Below, piece by piece: positions 36,810 to 46,864 of a stretch of 64,000 nt of DNA. How positions within the stretch are numbered: the first letter of the stretch is position 1; every line of letters starts with the position of its first letter. Source of the stretch: Pseudomonas kuykendallii (GTDB lineage: Bacteria; Pseudomonadota; Gammaproteobacteria; Pseudomonadales; Pseudomonadaceae); the NCBI RefSeq assembly GCF_900106975.1, contig NZ_FNNU01000002.1:62001-126000 (forward strand), read 5' to 3'. The translations under genes were made by a program, and so were the position numbers. The notes under the pieces are model-generated. The model was not told where the DNA came from. It ran no database searches and worked only from the letters and a program-made list of their open reading frames with translations.

Positions 36810-37175
36810 TCAGCCCGGCCCTTCGTCGCGGCCCAGCGGGCAGTCGTTGCCCAGGCGTGTCTGCAACTCCGCACGCAGTTGCTGCAGCTCGCCGATCTGC
36901 TGGTCGACCCGCGCCAGCTTGTCGCCGAGCAACACGCGCACGGCGGCGTCCGGATCGCTGGCGTTCTGCACGCCCGCCAGGTTGCTGCCGATCTCGGCCA
37001 GGCTGAAACCCAGGCGCTGCGCGGTCTTGATGTAGAGCACCAGCTCGCGGGCCTGCAGCGGGTAGTCGCGATAGCCGTTGGCGCTGCGGCGCGAACCGAT
37101 CAGCCCGAGGCGTTCGTAGAAACGCAGGCTGTCGCGGCTCACCGCGGTGCTCTGCGCCAGCTCGCCGATGCGCAT
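36810..37175 (-). CDS. MerR-family transcriptional regulator
   Basis: A 121-residue regulator with a MerR winged helix (RIGELAQSTAVSRDSLRFYERLGLI) and dimer helix. Only one cysteine (about C111) is present, so it is not a classical metal sensor; CadR, CueR and SoxR signatures are absent. It is divergent from the membrane protein at 37257, with a perfect 7-4-7 palindrome between them, the usual MerR target arrangement. Confidence 0.85.
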   Translation of the reverse strand: MRIGELAQSTAVSRDSLRFYERLGLIGSRRSANGYRDYPLQARELVLYIKTAQRLGFSLAEIGSNLAGVQNASDPDAAVRVLLGDKLARVDQQIGELQQLRAELQTRLGNDCPLGRDEGPG

Positions 37176-37201
37176 GGCGGGACTCCGGAAAAGGGCTTGA
37201 C

Positions 37202-37219
37202 CCTGGAGCTTACTCCAGG
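37202..37219 (+). promoter_or_regulatory. MerR-type operator (CCTGGAG-CTTA-CTCCAGG)
   Basis: A perfect 7-bp inverted repeat with 4-bp centre, the same geometry as the SoxR box. It overlaps a TTGACC -35 hexamer at 37197-37202 facing the membrane protein at 37257. The -10 region is poor at the expected 19-bp spacing, as in MerR-activated promoters. Confidence 0.7.
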
Positions 37220-37256
37220 CTCCAGGCTATGCGCTCATTCATCCGAGGATTTGCCC

Positions 37257-37661
37257 ATGTGGAGCACGCAACACTATCGCCGGCTGGTTCGCGCCAGCGC
37301 CTGGTACGACCTGATCGTCAGCGCCGCCTTCGCCACGCCCTGGACCTTCGTTCTGCTGCACGGCGCACTGGCGGGTATCGCCGCCCGTTTCGCGATCCCC
37401 GGCGAGCTGGGCGAATTCGGGCCTGTGCAGCTGCTGATGGCCAACCTGATGGGCTCGATCGTCTGCGTCTGGGCGGTGCTGCGCATTCGCGATCCGCAGG
37501 TGCGCCTGGGCCGCTACGACGCCGCCGGGCGGGTGCTGTTCGCCCTCTGGCAGGCCTACGCCCTGAGCCAGGGCGCGAGCCTGATCCTGCTGCCGTTTCT
37601 GCTCGCGGAGATCGCCTGGGGCGTGGCGCAGCTGCTGCCCCTGCGCATATCGAAGCCGTAG
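37257..37661 (+). CDS. Small integral membrane protein, probable MerR target
   Basis: A 134-residue protein with four hydrophobic helices (YDLIVSAAFATPWTFVLLHGAL; LLMANLMGSIVCVWAVL; VLFALWQAYALSQGASLILLPFLL). I do not recognise a named family. GAGGA precedes ATG 37257. Its promoter carries the MerR-type palindrome, so it is probably the regulated gene of the divergent MerR protein. Function unknown. Confidence 0.75.
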   Translation: MWSTQHYRRLVRASAWYDLIVSAAFATPWTFVLLHGALAGIAARFAIPGELGEFGPVQLLMANLMGSIVCVWAVLRIRDPQVRLGRYDAAGRVLFALWQAYALSQGASLILLPFLLAEIAWGVAQLLPLRISKP

Positions 37662-37678
37662 GGTGCGCCGCGCGCACC
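37658..37678 (+). repeat. GTAGGGTGCGCC-type repeat unit
   Basis: A single 21-bp unit (GTAGGGTGCGCCGCGCGCACC type) overlapping the stop codon of the membrane protein gene; the TAG stop is supplied by the repeat itself. Confidence 0.65.
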
Positions 37679-37711
37679 GGCAGAGCGCGGAAGGTGGAGT
37701 GGGCGACGCGG

Positions 37712-38638
37712 TCAGTGCCCGGCTTTCCACGGCTGGCCGAGGGAAACCGGCGCGTACAGGCGGGTCTTGATCGCATCGCGGGAGAGCACCACCAGCACCA
37801 CGATGGTCGCCACGTAGGGCAGCATCGCCAGCAGGTTGCCGGGGATCGCCAGGCCAATGCCCTGGGCCACCAGGTGGAGGATGCTGGCGAGGCCGAACAG
37901 CCAGGCGCCGAGCACCACGCGGAACACCCGCCAACTGGCGAACACCACCAGCGCCAAGGCGATCCAGCCGCGTCCGGCGGTCATGTTCTCCGCCCACATC
38001 GGCGTGTAGGCGAGGGACATGTAGCCGCCGGCGAGGCCGGCCATGGCGCCGCCGAACATCACCGCCAGGGTGCGCACGCGCAGCACCGGCAGGCCCATGG
38101 CGCTGGCCGCGTTGGGGTTCTCGCCGACCGCCTGGATGATCAGGCCGGCACGACTCTTGAGGATCACCCAGGCGACCAGCGCGAACAGCGCGAAGGACAG
38201 GTAGACCAGCAGGTCCTGGCCGAACAGCATGCGCCCCAGCAGCGGGATTTCGCTGAGCAGCGGGATCGCCACCGGCTCGAAGCCGGCCAGCGGCTTGCCG
38301 ACCCACGCGGCGCCGATGAACGACGACAGGCCGACGCCGAAGATGGTCAGCGCCAGCCCGGTGGCGACCTGGTTCGACGACAGGCCGAGGGCGACGAAGG
38401 CGAATAGCAGCGAGAGCAGCACGCCCGCCAGGCAGGCGCACAGCACGCCGAGCCAGAGGCTGCCGCTGGAGAAGGCGACGATGAAGCCGATCACCGCGCC
38501 GAACAGCATCATGCCTTCCTGGCCGAGGTTGAGTACGCCGCTCTTCTCGCACACCAGCTCGCCGAGGGCGACCAGCAGCAGCGGCGTTCCGGTGCGCACC
38601 ATGGCGTAGAAGATATTGGTCAGCAGGTCGATGTCCAT
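37712..38638 (-). CDS. Nucleoside ABC transporter permease (NupQ/YufQ-like)
   Basis: A 308-residue inner-membrane permease of the BMP-associated branched-chain-like class: TPLLLVALGELVCEKSGVLNLGQEGMMLFGA is the conserved N-terminal signature, and AVGENPNAASAMGLPV the cytoplasmic loop that contacts the ATPase. It follows the other permease and the ATPase on the minus strand (39789, 38679, 37712), forming one operon for purine nucleoside uptake. Confidence 0.9.
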   Translation of the reverse strand: MDIDLLTNIFYAMVRTGTPLLLVALGELVCEKSGVLNLGQEGMMLFGAVIGFIVAFSSGSLWLGVLCACLAGVLLSLLFAFVALGLSSNQVATGLALTIFGVGLSSFIGAAWVGKPLAGFEPVAIPLLSEIPLLGRMLFGQDLLVYLSFALFALVAWVILKSRAGLIIQAVGENPNAASAMGLPVLRVRTLAVMFGGAMAGLAGGYMSLAYTPMWAENMTAGRGWIALALVVFASWRVFRVVLGAWLFGLASILHLVAQGIGLAIPGNLLAMLPYVATIVVLVVLSRDAIKTRLYAPVSLGQPWKAGH

Positions 38639-38678
38639 GGTTACTCCGCGAATTCGTAAGGGGCGACGGGCAGGCGCA

Positions 38679-39776
38679 TCACGCGGCGGCCTTCTGCAGC
38701 GCCGCGCGCTTGGCCCATTTCAGCTTCAGCCGCGGGCGGTAGAGGATCAGCACGTCGCAGGCGAGCAGGAAGAACAGCACCATGCCCTGGAACAGCTGGG
38801 TGATCGATTGCGGCAGGTTGGCGGCCATCTGCGCGTTCTCGCCGCCGAGGTAAAGCAGTGCCATCAGCAACCCGGCGAAGAGGATGCCGATCGGGTTCAG
38901 GCGACCGAGGAAAGCCACGGTGATCGCCGCGTAGCCGTAGCCCGGCGACACCTGTGGCACCAGTTGGCCGATCGGCCCGGTGACCTCGCCGACCCCGGCC
39001 AGACCGGCCAGGCCGCCGCTGATCAGCAGCGCCAGCCAGACCAGCCGGCGCTCGCGGAAACCGACGAAGCCGGCGGCGCGCTTGTCCAGGCCGAGCACCT
39101 TGATCTGGAAGCCGACGAAGCTCTTCTGCAGCAGCACCCAGACCGCCACCAGCGCCAGCAGGGCGAAGTAGATCCCGGCATGGACGCGGCCGTCCTCAAC
39201 CACCGCCGGCAGCCGGCTGGCATCGCCGAAGGTCGCGGATTCCGGGAAGTTGAAGCCGGCCGGGTCCTTCAGCGGCCCGTGCACGAAGAACAGCAGCAGG
39301 TTCAGGGCGATGTAGTTGAGCATGATGGTGGTGAGGATTTCGTTGGCATTGAAGCGCGTCCGCAGCCAGGCCGCCAGGCCACCCCAGGCCGCGCCGGCGA
39401 GCGTACCGGCGGCGAGCACCAGGGTCAGCGCCCAGCGGCTCTCCCAGTCGATGATGTGCACCGCCAGCGCGCTGCCGGCGAGGGCGCCGATCAGCAACTG
39501 GCCTTCGGCGCCGATGTTCCAGATGCGCGCCTGGTAGGCCACCGCCAGGCCCAGCGCGCAGAGCAGGATCGGCAGCGCCTTCACCAGCAGCTCGGAGACG
39601 CCGTAGAAGTCGGAGACCGGGTCGATCAGCAGCACCTTGAAGGTTTCCAGCGGCGGATGGCCGAGGATGGCGAACAGCAGGGCGCCGCTGGCCAGGGTCA
39701 GCACGCCGGCGAGCAGCGGCGACAGCCAGAGCATGGCGCGGGACTGGCGACCGCGGGGTTCTAGGGATAGCAACAT
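38679..39776 (-). CDS. Nucleoside ABC transporter permease (NupP/YufP-like)
   Basis: A 365-residue partner permease with about nine helices. NIGAEGQLLIGALAG and GYAAITVAFLGRLNPIGI are family hallmarks. It lies 12 bp after the ATPase gene and 40 bp before the second permease. Together they would transport nucleosides delivered by the BMP proteins encoded at 21.7 and 25.1 kb. Confidence 0.9.
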   Translation of the reverse strand: MLLSLEPRGRQSRAMLWLSPLLAGVLTLASGALLFAILGHPPLETFKVLLIDPVSDFYGVSELLVKALPILLCALGLAVAYQARIWNIGAEGQLLIGALAGSALAVHIIDWESRWALTLVLAAGTLAGAAWGGLAAWLRTRFNANEILTTIMLNYIALNLLLFFVHGPLKDPAGFNFPESATFGDASRLPAVVEDGRVHAGIYFALLALVAVWVLLQKSFVGFQIKVLGLDKRAAGFVGFRERRLVWLALLISGGLAGLAGVGEVTGPIGQLVPQVSPGYGYAAITVAFLGRLNPIGILFAGLLMALLYLGGENAQMAANLPQSITQLFQGMVLFFLLACDVLILYRPRLKLKWAKRAALQKAAA

Positions 39777-39788
39777 GGGTCGGTCTCG

Positions 39789-41330
<1,542 letters not shown>

Positions 41331-41375
41331 GGCGTATCCAATGGGAAGCGGGATGGGCTTGTCGAAAGCAAAAAC

Positions 41376-41391
41376 CTGGCCAGTGGGTCAA
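41376..41391 (-). promoter_or_regulatory. RutR-like operator upstream of nucleoside ABC operon
   Basis: CTGGCCAGTGGGTCAA matches 11 of 14 defined bases of TTGACCA-NN-TGGTCAA. It is bracketed by GCAAAAAC and AGTTTTG, making an extended dyad, as at 50493. Confidence 0.5.
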
Positions 41392-41485
41392 GTTTTGTCA
41401 AAAGGCCAGCAGAACGGTGCTCGGCGCACGCTTCTGCGGCGTCCGGCAAGCCTGGCCGGGAAGCCAGCCGGCTTTTCAGTGCAAT

Positions 41486-41510
41486 AAGAAGGCCGACGCA
41501 AAGGTCGGCC
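41486..41510 (-). terminator. Probable terminator of the 41.6-46.3 kb operon
   Basis: GGCCGAC and GTCGGCC make a 7-bp stem (41491-41510); read on the minus strand it is followed by TTCTTATTG. It lies about 57 bp past the deaminase stop. Confidence 0.5.
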
Positions 41511-41566
41511 ACATGATAAGTCGTCGCACCATTGCGGAGCGAGACGTCGTCTTTCGGTGCGGCCGA

Positions 41567-42034
41567 TCACCACACGCCGTCGTGCAGCTCCGCGCCCTCT
41601 TCCTCGAGCAGCGGGCCGATCACCTCGACCTTGCGCTGGCCGGCGTCGAACACCACGCGGCAGGGCAGGTCCAGCGTCGGATTTTCCGGATGGTTGCCGG
41701 TGATGCGCTTCAGGCGCGCTTCGGAGAGGCCATAGACGACCCTTCCCAGGCCCGCCCAGTAGGCCGCGCCGGCGCACATCGCGCAGGGTTCTGCGGAGGT
41801 GTACATGCTGCAGTTGGCGAGGAATTCCGGGCTGTAGGTGGTGCTCGCGCGGGTCATCAGCACGCGTTCGGCGTGGCCGGTCATGTCATGGTCGGGCAGG
41901 TAGGCGTTGCCCTGTTCCATCAGCACCTTGCCATCGGCGTCCACCAGGATCGCGCCGAAGGGGTGGGCGCCGTTCTCGTGGGCGCGGCGGGCGACGTCGA
42001 AGCTTTTACGCAGCAGGGTTTCGTGATCGATCAT
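41567..42034 (-). CDS. CDA-fold nucleoside/guanine deaminase family protein
   Basis: A 155-residue zinc deaminase: GHAERVLM (H54, E56) and PCAMCAGA (C84, C87). Length and the YTSAEPCAMC context match GuaD/TadA-like deaminases acting on free bases or nucleosides. It is the last gene of an operon with an NMT1-type ABC transporter, hydrolase and 2OG oxygenase (start 1 bp after the permease stop), so a transported nucleobase-like compound is the likely substrate. Exact substrate unknown. Confidence 0.85.
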   Translation of the reverse strand: MIDHETLLRKSFDVARRAHENGAHPFGAILVDADGKVLMEQGNAYLPDHDMTGHAERVLMTRASTTYSPEFLANCSMYTSAEPCAMCAGAAYWAGLGRVVYGLSEARLKRITGNHPENPTLDLPCRVVFDAGQRKVEVIGPLLEEEGAELHDGVW

Positions 42035-42035
42035 G

Positions 42036-42803
42036 TCATGGGCTCTTCTTGGGCAGGCTCCAGGCGAACAGCAGGCGCTGCGCGAGGCCGACCAGCTGGA
42101 ACAGGATAAGGCTGATCAGCACCAGCATCATCAGCGCGGCGAACGCCTGCGGGACCTGGAACAACGAGGTGGAGAAGTTGATGAAGTAGCCCAGGCCGTT
42201 CTCCGCGGCGACGAATTCGGCGACCACCGCACCGATCACCGCGAGGGTGATGGAGATGCGCAGGGCGGCGAAGATGTGCGGGATGGCGTAGGGCAGGCGG
42301 ATGTTGCGGTACTCGCGCAGGCGACTGGCGCCGAGCGACTGCGACAGTTCGATGAGTTCGGCCGGTGTCGCCTGCAGGCCCGTGACGGTGGACACCACGA
42401 TCGGGAAGAAGGCGATCAGGAAGGTGATGAACACCCGCGGCAGGTCGCCGGCACCGAGCACCACGACGATGATCGGCGCCACCGCCACGATAGGCGTGGA
42501 CTGCACCACCACCAGCAACGGATAGAGCGTGCGCGACAACGCCTTCGACGCCGACAGCGCGATCGCCAGCGGAATCCCGACCAGGATCGACAGGCCGTAG
42601 CCGAGCAGGCTGACCTTCAGCGTGGCGCCGATGTGCCCGGCCCAGGTGCCCGGCGCGACCTTGCCGGCGGCAGCGGCGATGGCGCTGGGCGAGGGCAGCA
42701 CGAAGCCGGGGATGGCGAACAGCCGGCAGGCGCCCTCCCAGAGCGCGAGCAGGGCGATGAAGGCGCACAGCGGGGCGAGCCCGTCCTTCCAGCGTGCGCT
42801 CAT
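42036..42803 (-). CDS. ABC transporter permease, SsuC/TauC/ThiX type
   Basis: A 255-residue permease with about six helices; the EAA loop reads ELSQSLGASRLREYRNIRLPYAIPHIFAALR. The family imports nitrate, sulfonates, or pyrimidine thiamine precursors. ATG at 42803 lies 1 bp after the ATPase gene's stop; a longer frame upstream overlaps that gene and is not needed. Fourth or fifth gene of a six-gene operon. Confidence 0.87.
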   Translation of the reverse strand: MSARWKDGLAPLCAFIALLALWEGACRLFAIPGFVLPSPSAIAAAAGKVAPGTWAGHIGATLKVSLLGYGLSILVGIPLAIALSASKALSRTLYPLLVVVQSTPIVAVAPIIVVVLGAGDLPRVFITFLIAFFPIVVSTVTGLQATPAELIELSQSLGASRLREYRNIRLPYAIPHIFAALRISITLAVIGAVVAEFVAAENGLGYFINFSTSLFQVPQAFAALMMLVLISLILFQLVGLAQRLLFAWSLPKKSP

Positions 42804-42804
42804 C

Positions 42805-43611
42805 CTAGAGCCCGACGACACGCGAGAAGACCTGCCGGCGGATGTGGTTGGCGAGCTCATGGAAGCGCGGCTCCGTCAGGGTATCCAGGGACCGCGGGCG
42901 CGGCAGGTCGACCTCGATGATCTCGCGCACCCGCCCCGGCCGCGCCGACATCACCAAGATGCGGTCGGCCAGCAGCAGCGCCTCGGGAATCGAGTGGGTG
43001 ATGAACAGCACGGTCTTCGGCCGCTGCGTCCAGATGTTCAGCAGCTCCAGGCTCATCTCGTCGCGGGTCAGCGCGTCGAGCGCCGAGAAAGGCTCGTCCA
43101 TCAGCAGGATTTCCGGATCGTGCAGCAGCGCCCGGGCGATCGCCGCGCGCTGCTGCATGCCGCCGGACAGCTCGTCCGGGCGTTTGTCGGCGAACTCGGC
43201 GAGGCCGACCATCTGCAGCAGCTCGCCGGCACGTTGGCGCTCCTGCGGCGTCACCCGGCCGTACTTGTGCTTCATCGGGAAGGTGACGTTGTCGGCGATG
43301 CTCAGCCAGGGCAGCAGCGTCGGCTTCTGGAACACGATGCCGATCTCCTCGCGCGGGCCGTTCACCGGCAGGCCGTAGATCTGCACCTGCCCGGAAGTCG
43401 GCCTGACCAGCCCGGCGAGCACCCGCAGCAGCGTGCTCTTGCCGCACCCGGACGGGCCGATGACGGCGACGAACTCGTGTCGGCCGATGCTGAAGTCGAC
43501 ATCCTCCAGCGCCACCACCCGGCTGCCGTCGGAGGCCGGGAAGACCTGGCCGACATGCTCGAAGCGCAGGCTCGGCCGGGTTTCCGTAGCGTTCGCGGGC
43601 GTTTCGTTCAC
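42805..43611 (-). CDS. ABC transporter ATP-binding protein, SsuB/TauB/ThiZ type
   Basis: A 268-residue ATPase: Walker A GPSGCGKST (52-60), Q-loop FQKPTLLPW, signature LSGGMQQR, Walker B ILLMDEPFSALD, H-loop ITHSIPEA. GTG at 43611 overlaps the stop of the binding-protein gene (GTGA), so translation is coupled; upstream in-frame codons lie within that gene. Confidence 0.9.
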   Translation of the reverse strand: MNETPANATETRPSLRFEHVGQVFPASDGSRVVALEDVDFSIGRHEFVAVIGPSGCGKSTLLRVLAGLVRPTSGQVQIYGLPVNGPREEIGIVFQKPTLLPWLSIADNVTFPMKHKYGRVTPQERQRAGELLQMVGLAEFADKRPDELSGGMQQRAAIARALLHDPEILLMDEPFSALDALTRDEMSLELLNIWTQRPKTVLFITHSIPEALLLADRILVMSARPGRVREIIEVDLPRPRSLDTLTEPRFHELANHIRRQVFSRVVGL

Positions 43612-44597
43612 TTGGAGAAGCGCCCGTCGATGGCGCTGGCCGGGTCGAGGGTATCCAGCGGCAGGTTCTGCGACTTGGCCACCCATTCCCAGGTGGTGTT
43701 GAGCAGCGTGCTGTCGAAGGTCTTCTTGCCGAGCTTCTCGCTGACCGGGTTGTCGATCAGCGGCAGCGACGCGCGGTACTGGGCTTCGGCCTGCGCCTCG
43801 TCGATTTCCGGAACCATGGCCTTGAGCGCCGCGGCGGCTGCGGCCGGGTCGGCGACGGCCATGTCCTCGGCCTTCTGATAGGCGCGGACGAAGCGCTCGG
43901 CGACATCCGGGTGGGCGTCGACGAAGCGCTTGGAACCCATCAGCGACAGGCCGTAGCCGTCGAAGCCGTAGTCCGACCAGGGCAGCACGCGCAGCTTCTT
44001 GCCGGTTTCGGCGAGGGCCTTCTCGAAGCCCGGCGCCACGGTCACCCAGTTCAGCGTGGCCTGCACCTTGCCGGTGGCGAGCATGGCGGTCATCGCGCCC
44101 GGGTCGACCTTGAGCAGCGGGATGGCGTCGGCGGCGATGCCGTTGTTGGAGAGCACCAGCGGCCAGGTCACGTTGGACGCGGAGAAGGTCGGCGTGGCGA
44201 CCTGCTTGCCAACCAGGTCCTTGATGCTGGCGATGCCGCTGTCCTCGGTGGTGAATACCGCATCCGGCTGGCGCGTGTAGATCGGCGCCAGCGCCACCAC
44301 CGGCACTTCGCCCTGGGCGCGCGCCTGCAGCAGGGCCGGCAGGCTGGCGGAGCCGAAGTCGGCGCTGGCGGTGGCCAGCTTGGTGACCACGTCGCTGCCG
44401 CCACGGGCGCTGCCGATTTCCACCTCGAGGCCTTCGGCGGCGAACAGGCCCTTCTGCACGCCGAGGTAGATCGCGGCCTTGTCGCCGGCCGGCAGCCAGT
44501 CGTTCAACCAGCGCACCTTGTCGGCGGCCTGCGAGGTGCCGGCGAAGGCGAACAGGCCGGCGGCGAGCAGCGCGGCTTTGAGCGGGGAGAGCGTCAT
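43608..44597 (-). CDS. NMT1/THI5-like ABC transporter substrate-binding protein
   Basis: A 329-residue periplasmic protein: signal MTLSPLKAALLAAGLFAFAGTSQA, then the NMT1/ThiY fold (VRWLNDWLPAGDKAAIYLGVQKGLFAAEGLEVEI; GSARGGSDVVTKLATASADFG). Such proteins bind aminopyrimidines, pyrimidine/riboflavin precursors or sulfonates. ATG 44597 has AGGAG 9 nt upstream. It sits between the hydrolase and ATPase in one operon. Confidence 0.88.
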   Translation of the reverse strand: MTLSPLKAALLAAGLFAFAGTSQAADKVRWLNDWLPAGDKAAIYLGVQKGLFAAEGLEVEIGSARGGSDVVTKLATASADFGSASLPALLQARAQGEVPVVALAPIYTRQPDAVFTTEDSGIASIKDLVGKQVATPTFSASNVTWPLVLSNNGIAADAIPLLKVDPGAMTAMLATGKVQATLNWVTVAPGFEKALAETGKKLRVLPWSDYGFDGYGLSLMGSKRFVDAHPDVAERFVRAYQKAEDMAVADPAAAAAALKAMVPEIDEAQAEAQYRASLPLIDNPVSEKLGKKTFDSTLLNTTWEWVAKSQNLPLDTLDPASAIDGRFSK

Positions 44598-44628
44598 GGG
44601 GGTGAACTCCTGGAGGAAGAACGGTAGG

Positions 44629-45384
44629 TCATGCAAGAAACGAATCGGTTTGCGCGAAGAAGCCCAGCAGCGCGCTGGCCAGGTGGTCCGGCGCGGCCAG
44701 CTGCGGGACGTGCCCGCAGGCCAGGCTGACCACCTGGGCGCCGGGCACCTGCTGCTGCATGCGCCGTTGCGCGGCGAGCGTCACCGAGCGGTCGGCGCGC
44801 GCTTCGATGTACAGACGCGGCAGCCGGCCGAAGCGTTCCGCGCTCCACTGCACGCTGACCTGGCGACCGCCGTCGGGCTGCATCACCAGGCGTTCGGCGG
44901 CGCACCGGGCGGCTTCGTCCGGCGCGTCGTGGAAGAAGATCTCCCGCGCCGCCTGCGGCGGCACGCGGCTGCCGCCGTCGACCGGCTGCAGGTAGGGGCC
45001 GATGCCGGCGACGTCCTCGCCCTCCGCACTCAGCTGCGCGCAGAGTTCGGCGAAGCCCAGGCCGCTGGGCAGCATCATCCCGGCGACGTAGCTGACGCTG
45101 GCGATGCGCTCCGGCGCCGCTTCGCCCACCGCGGTGGCGGTCAGCCCGCCGCCGGAATGCGCGACCAGGTGCACCTTGCCGTCCAGCGCGGCGATCAGCG
45201 CGAGGATCTGTTCGCGATAGCCTTCAAGGGTGACCTCGCCGGGCGCCACGGCATCGGCGCCGTTGCCGATCAGGTCCGGTGCATGCGGGCGGTAGCCGGC
45301 GTCGCGCAGGGTCGGCAGCAGGCCGTCCCAGACCCAGCCGCCGGCCCAGGCTCCGTGGATCAGGATGACGTGCGTCTCAGGCAT
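44629..45384 (-). CDS. Alpha/beta hydrolase
   Basis: A 251-residue hydrolase close to the MenH/salicylate-esterase-like group: oxyanion HGAWAGGWVW, nucleophile elbow AHSGGG (S77), and catalytic His in ACGHVPQLAAPDHL near 227. It could cleave an ester or amide (for example an opened ring or carbamate). Its start overlaps the end of the 2OG oxygenase gene by 8 bp, and the binding-protein gene follows 31 bp later, so all belong to one operon. Confidence 0.85.
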   Translation of the reverse strand: MPETHVILIHGAWAGGWVWDGLLPTLRDAGYRPHAPDLIGNGADAVAPGEVTLEGYREQILALIAALDGKVHLVAHSGGGLTATAVGEAAPERIASVSYVAGMMLPSGLGFAELCAQLSAEGEDVAGIGPYLQPVDGGSRVPPQAAREIFFHDAPDEAARCAAERLVMQPDGGRQVSVQWSAERFGRLPRLYIEARADRSVTLAAQRRMQQQVPGAQVVSLACGHVPQLAAPDHLASALLGFFAQTDSFLA

Positions 45385-46348
45385 AGGTGCGCCGGTACAT
45401 CTCGCGCAGGTGTTCCTCGACGGTCACCGCCGGGTAGCGCGGCGGCTCGTCGGAGCCGGGCAGGCACTCGACCAGGTGATCGGGGTTGCCGCTGTAGAAG
45501 AACGGAATCGAGTAGCGCTCGCCGCCGCTGGTGTTGATCACCCGATGCAGCGTCGAGTGGTAACGGTCGTTGGTCCAGCGCGCGATCATGTCGCCCAGGT
45601 TGATCACGTAGGCGCCCGGCACCGGCGTGCCGGACAGCCATTCGCCGTTGTCCTGATCCCAGACCTGCAAGCCGTCGCTGCCGTCCTGCAACAGCAGGGT
45701 CAGTCCGCCGAAGTCGCTGTGCGCGCCGCAGCCCTTCTCGCCAGGCGCGGCGTTGGCCGGCTGCGGCGGGTAGTGCAGCAGGCGCAGGGTGGTCAGCGGA
45801 TCGTGGCAGTAGTCGTCGAAATGCGAGTGCGGCAACCCCAGCGACAGCGCCATCAGGCCCATCAGCCGTTGCGCCAGGTCGCTCACCGCCTCGAGGTAGC
45901 GCAGGTTCACCTCGCGGAATTCCGGCAGCGCCTGCGGCCACTGGTTGGGCCCGTGGTTGAAGCGCCCGGCCTGCACGGAGGGATGCTCCGCGCCCAGCTC
46001 CGGGCCCATGTAGAAGCCTTCCTTCAGGTCCGGCGGCGTGCCCGCTTCCAGCACCTGGCCGCGCAAGGGCTCGTAGCCACGGTTGGCGCTGGAGTTGGCC
46101 TTGTGCAGCGCCAGCTTGTCCGCCTCCGGCAGGGCGAAGAACTGCCGCGACTGCTCGAACATCGCCGCCTGCAACGCCGGGTCGATGCCGTGTCCGACGA
46201 CGTAGAAGAAGCCCTTGTCGCGGCACGCGCTGCCGATCTCGGCGGCGATTTCGGCCAGGCGCTGCGGGTCGCCGGATTCGGCGCCGGAGAGGTCGATGAT
46301 GGGCAGGCTGGTGCTGGGCAGGTCGCGGGCGTCGAGTGAGGTGGGCAT
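45377..46348 (-). CDS. 2-oxoglutarate/Fe(II) oxygenase (paralogue 2)
   Basis: A 323-residue isopenicillin-N-synthase-type enzyme. The triad is H210-S-D212 (AHSDFGG) and H268 (STLHRV); R278-Y-S280 binds 2-oxoglutarate. N-terminal PIIDLSGAESGD marks DIOX_N. It is the first gene of the six-gene operon and resembles the enzyme next to adenine deaminase at 20.4 kb. GGAG is 7 nt before ATG 46348. Likely hydroxylates or demethylates the imported compound. Confidence 0.87.
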   Translation of the reverse strand: MPTSLDARDLPSTSLPIIDLSGAESGDPQRLAEIAAEIGSACRDKGFFYVVGHGIDPALQAAMFEQSRQFFALPEADKLALHKANSSANRGYEPLRGQVLEAGTPPDLKEGFYMGPELGAEHPSVQAGRFNHGPNQWPQALPEFREVNLRYLEAVSDLAQRLMGLMALSLGLPHSHFDDYCHDPLTTLRLLHYPPQPANAAPGEKGCGAHSDFGGLTLLLQDGSDGLQVWDQDNGEWLSGTPVPGAYVINLGDMIARWTNDRYHSTLHRVINTSGGERYSIPFFYSGNPDHLVECLPGSDEPPRYPAVTVEEHLREMYRRTYA

Positions 46349-46469
46349 GTGCTGTCTCCAAGGTTGGCCCGAGCATACGGCGCGCACGCTGATGCTCCCA
46401 AGAAGAGAATTACGCCTGCCCCGATGCCAAAACGGCATCGCTCGTCGCTGCCCTTGCACTGCGCGTTCC

Positions 46470-46860
46470 GTAGGGTGGATCACGCTCCACCGATCCACCG
46501 GGCGGTGCTGCGGTGGATGAAAAAGCGTCATCCACCCTTCGTGCTCAGGGAGGGTAAGGACGCGGCTCGCAGCCTTCCGGCCCTCTCCCCCGGCCCCTCT
46601 CCCATGAATGGGAGAGGGGAGCGGTTCCGTAGGGTGGATCACGCTCCATCGATCCACCGGTCGGTGCTGCGGTGGATGAAAAAGCGTCATCCACCCTTCG
46701 TGCTCAGGGAGGGTAAGGACGCGGCTCGCAGCCTTCCGGCCCTCTCCCCCGGCCCCTCTCCCATGAATGGGAGAGGGGAGCGGTTCCGTAGGGTGAATTA
46801 CGATCCACCGATCCACCGATCCACCGATCCACCGATCCACCGGGCGGCGTTGCGGTGGCG
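46470..46860. repeat. Tandem 159-bp repeat plus GATCCACC microsatellite
   Basis: Two nearly identical 159-bp units (46470-46628, 46629-46787) and the start of a third (46788) lie head to tail. Each begins GTAGGGTGGATCACGCTCCA, contains GATCCACC/GGTGGATG hairpin arms and a second hairpin CCTCTCCCATGAATGGGAGAGG-type (shortened here). In the third, GATCCACC is repeated five times in tandem (46802-46841). The 516-bp region 46349-46864 holds no gene; it separates the six-gene operon from an upstream LysR gene. Confidence 0.88.
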
Positions 46861-46864
46861 GAAG

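Noticed and set aside
46470-46860. CRISPR-like appearance of the repeat array
   Set aside because: The units are 159 bp direct copies without unique spacers, and no cas genes are present.
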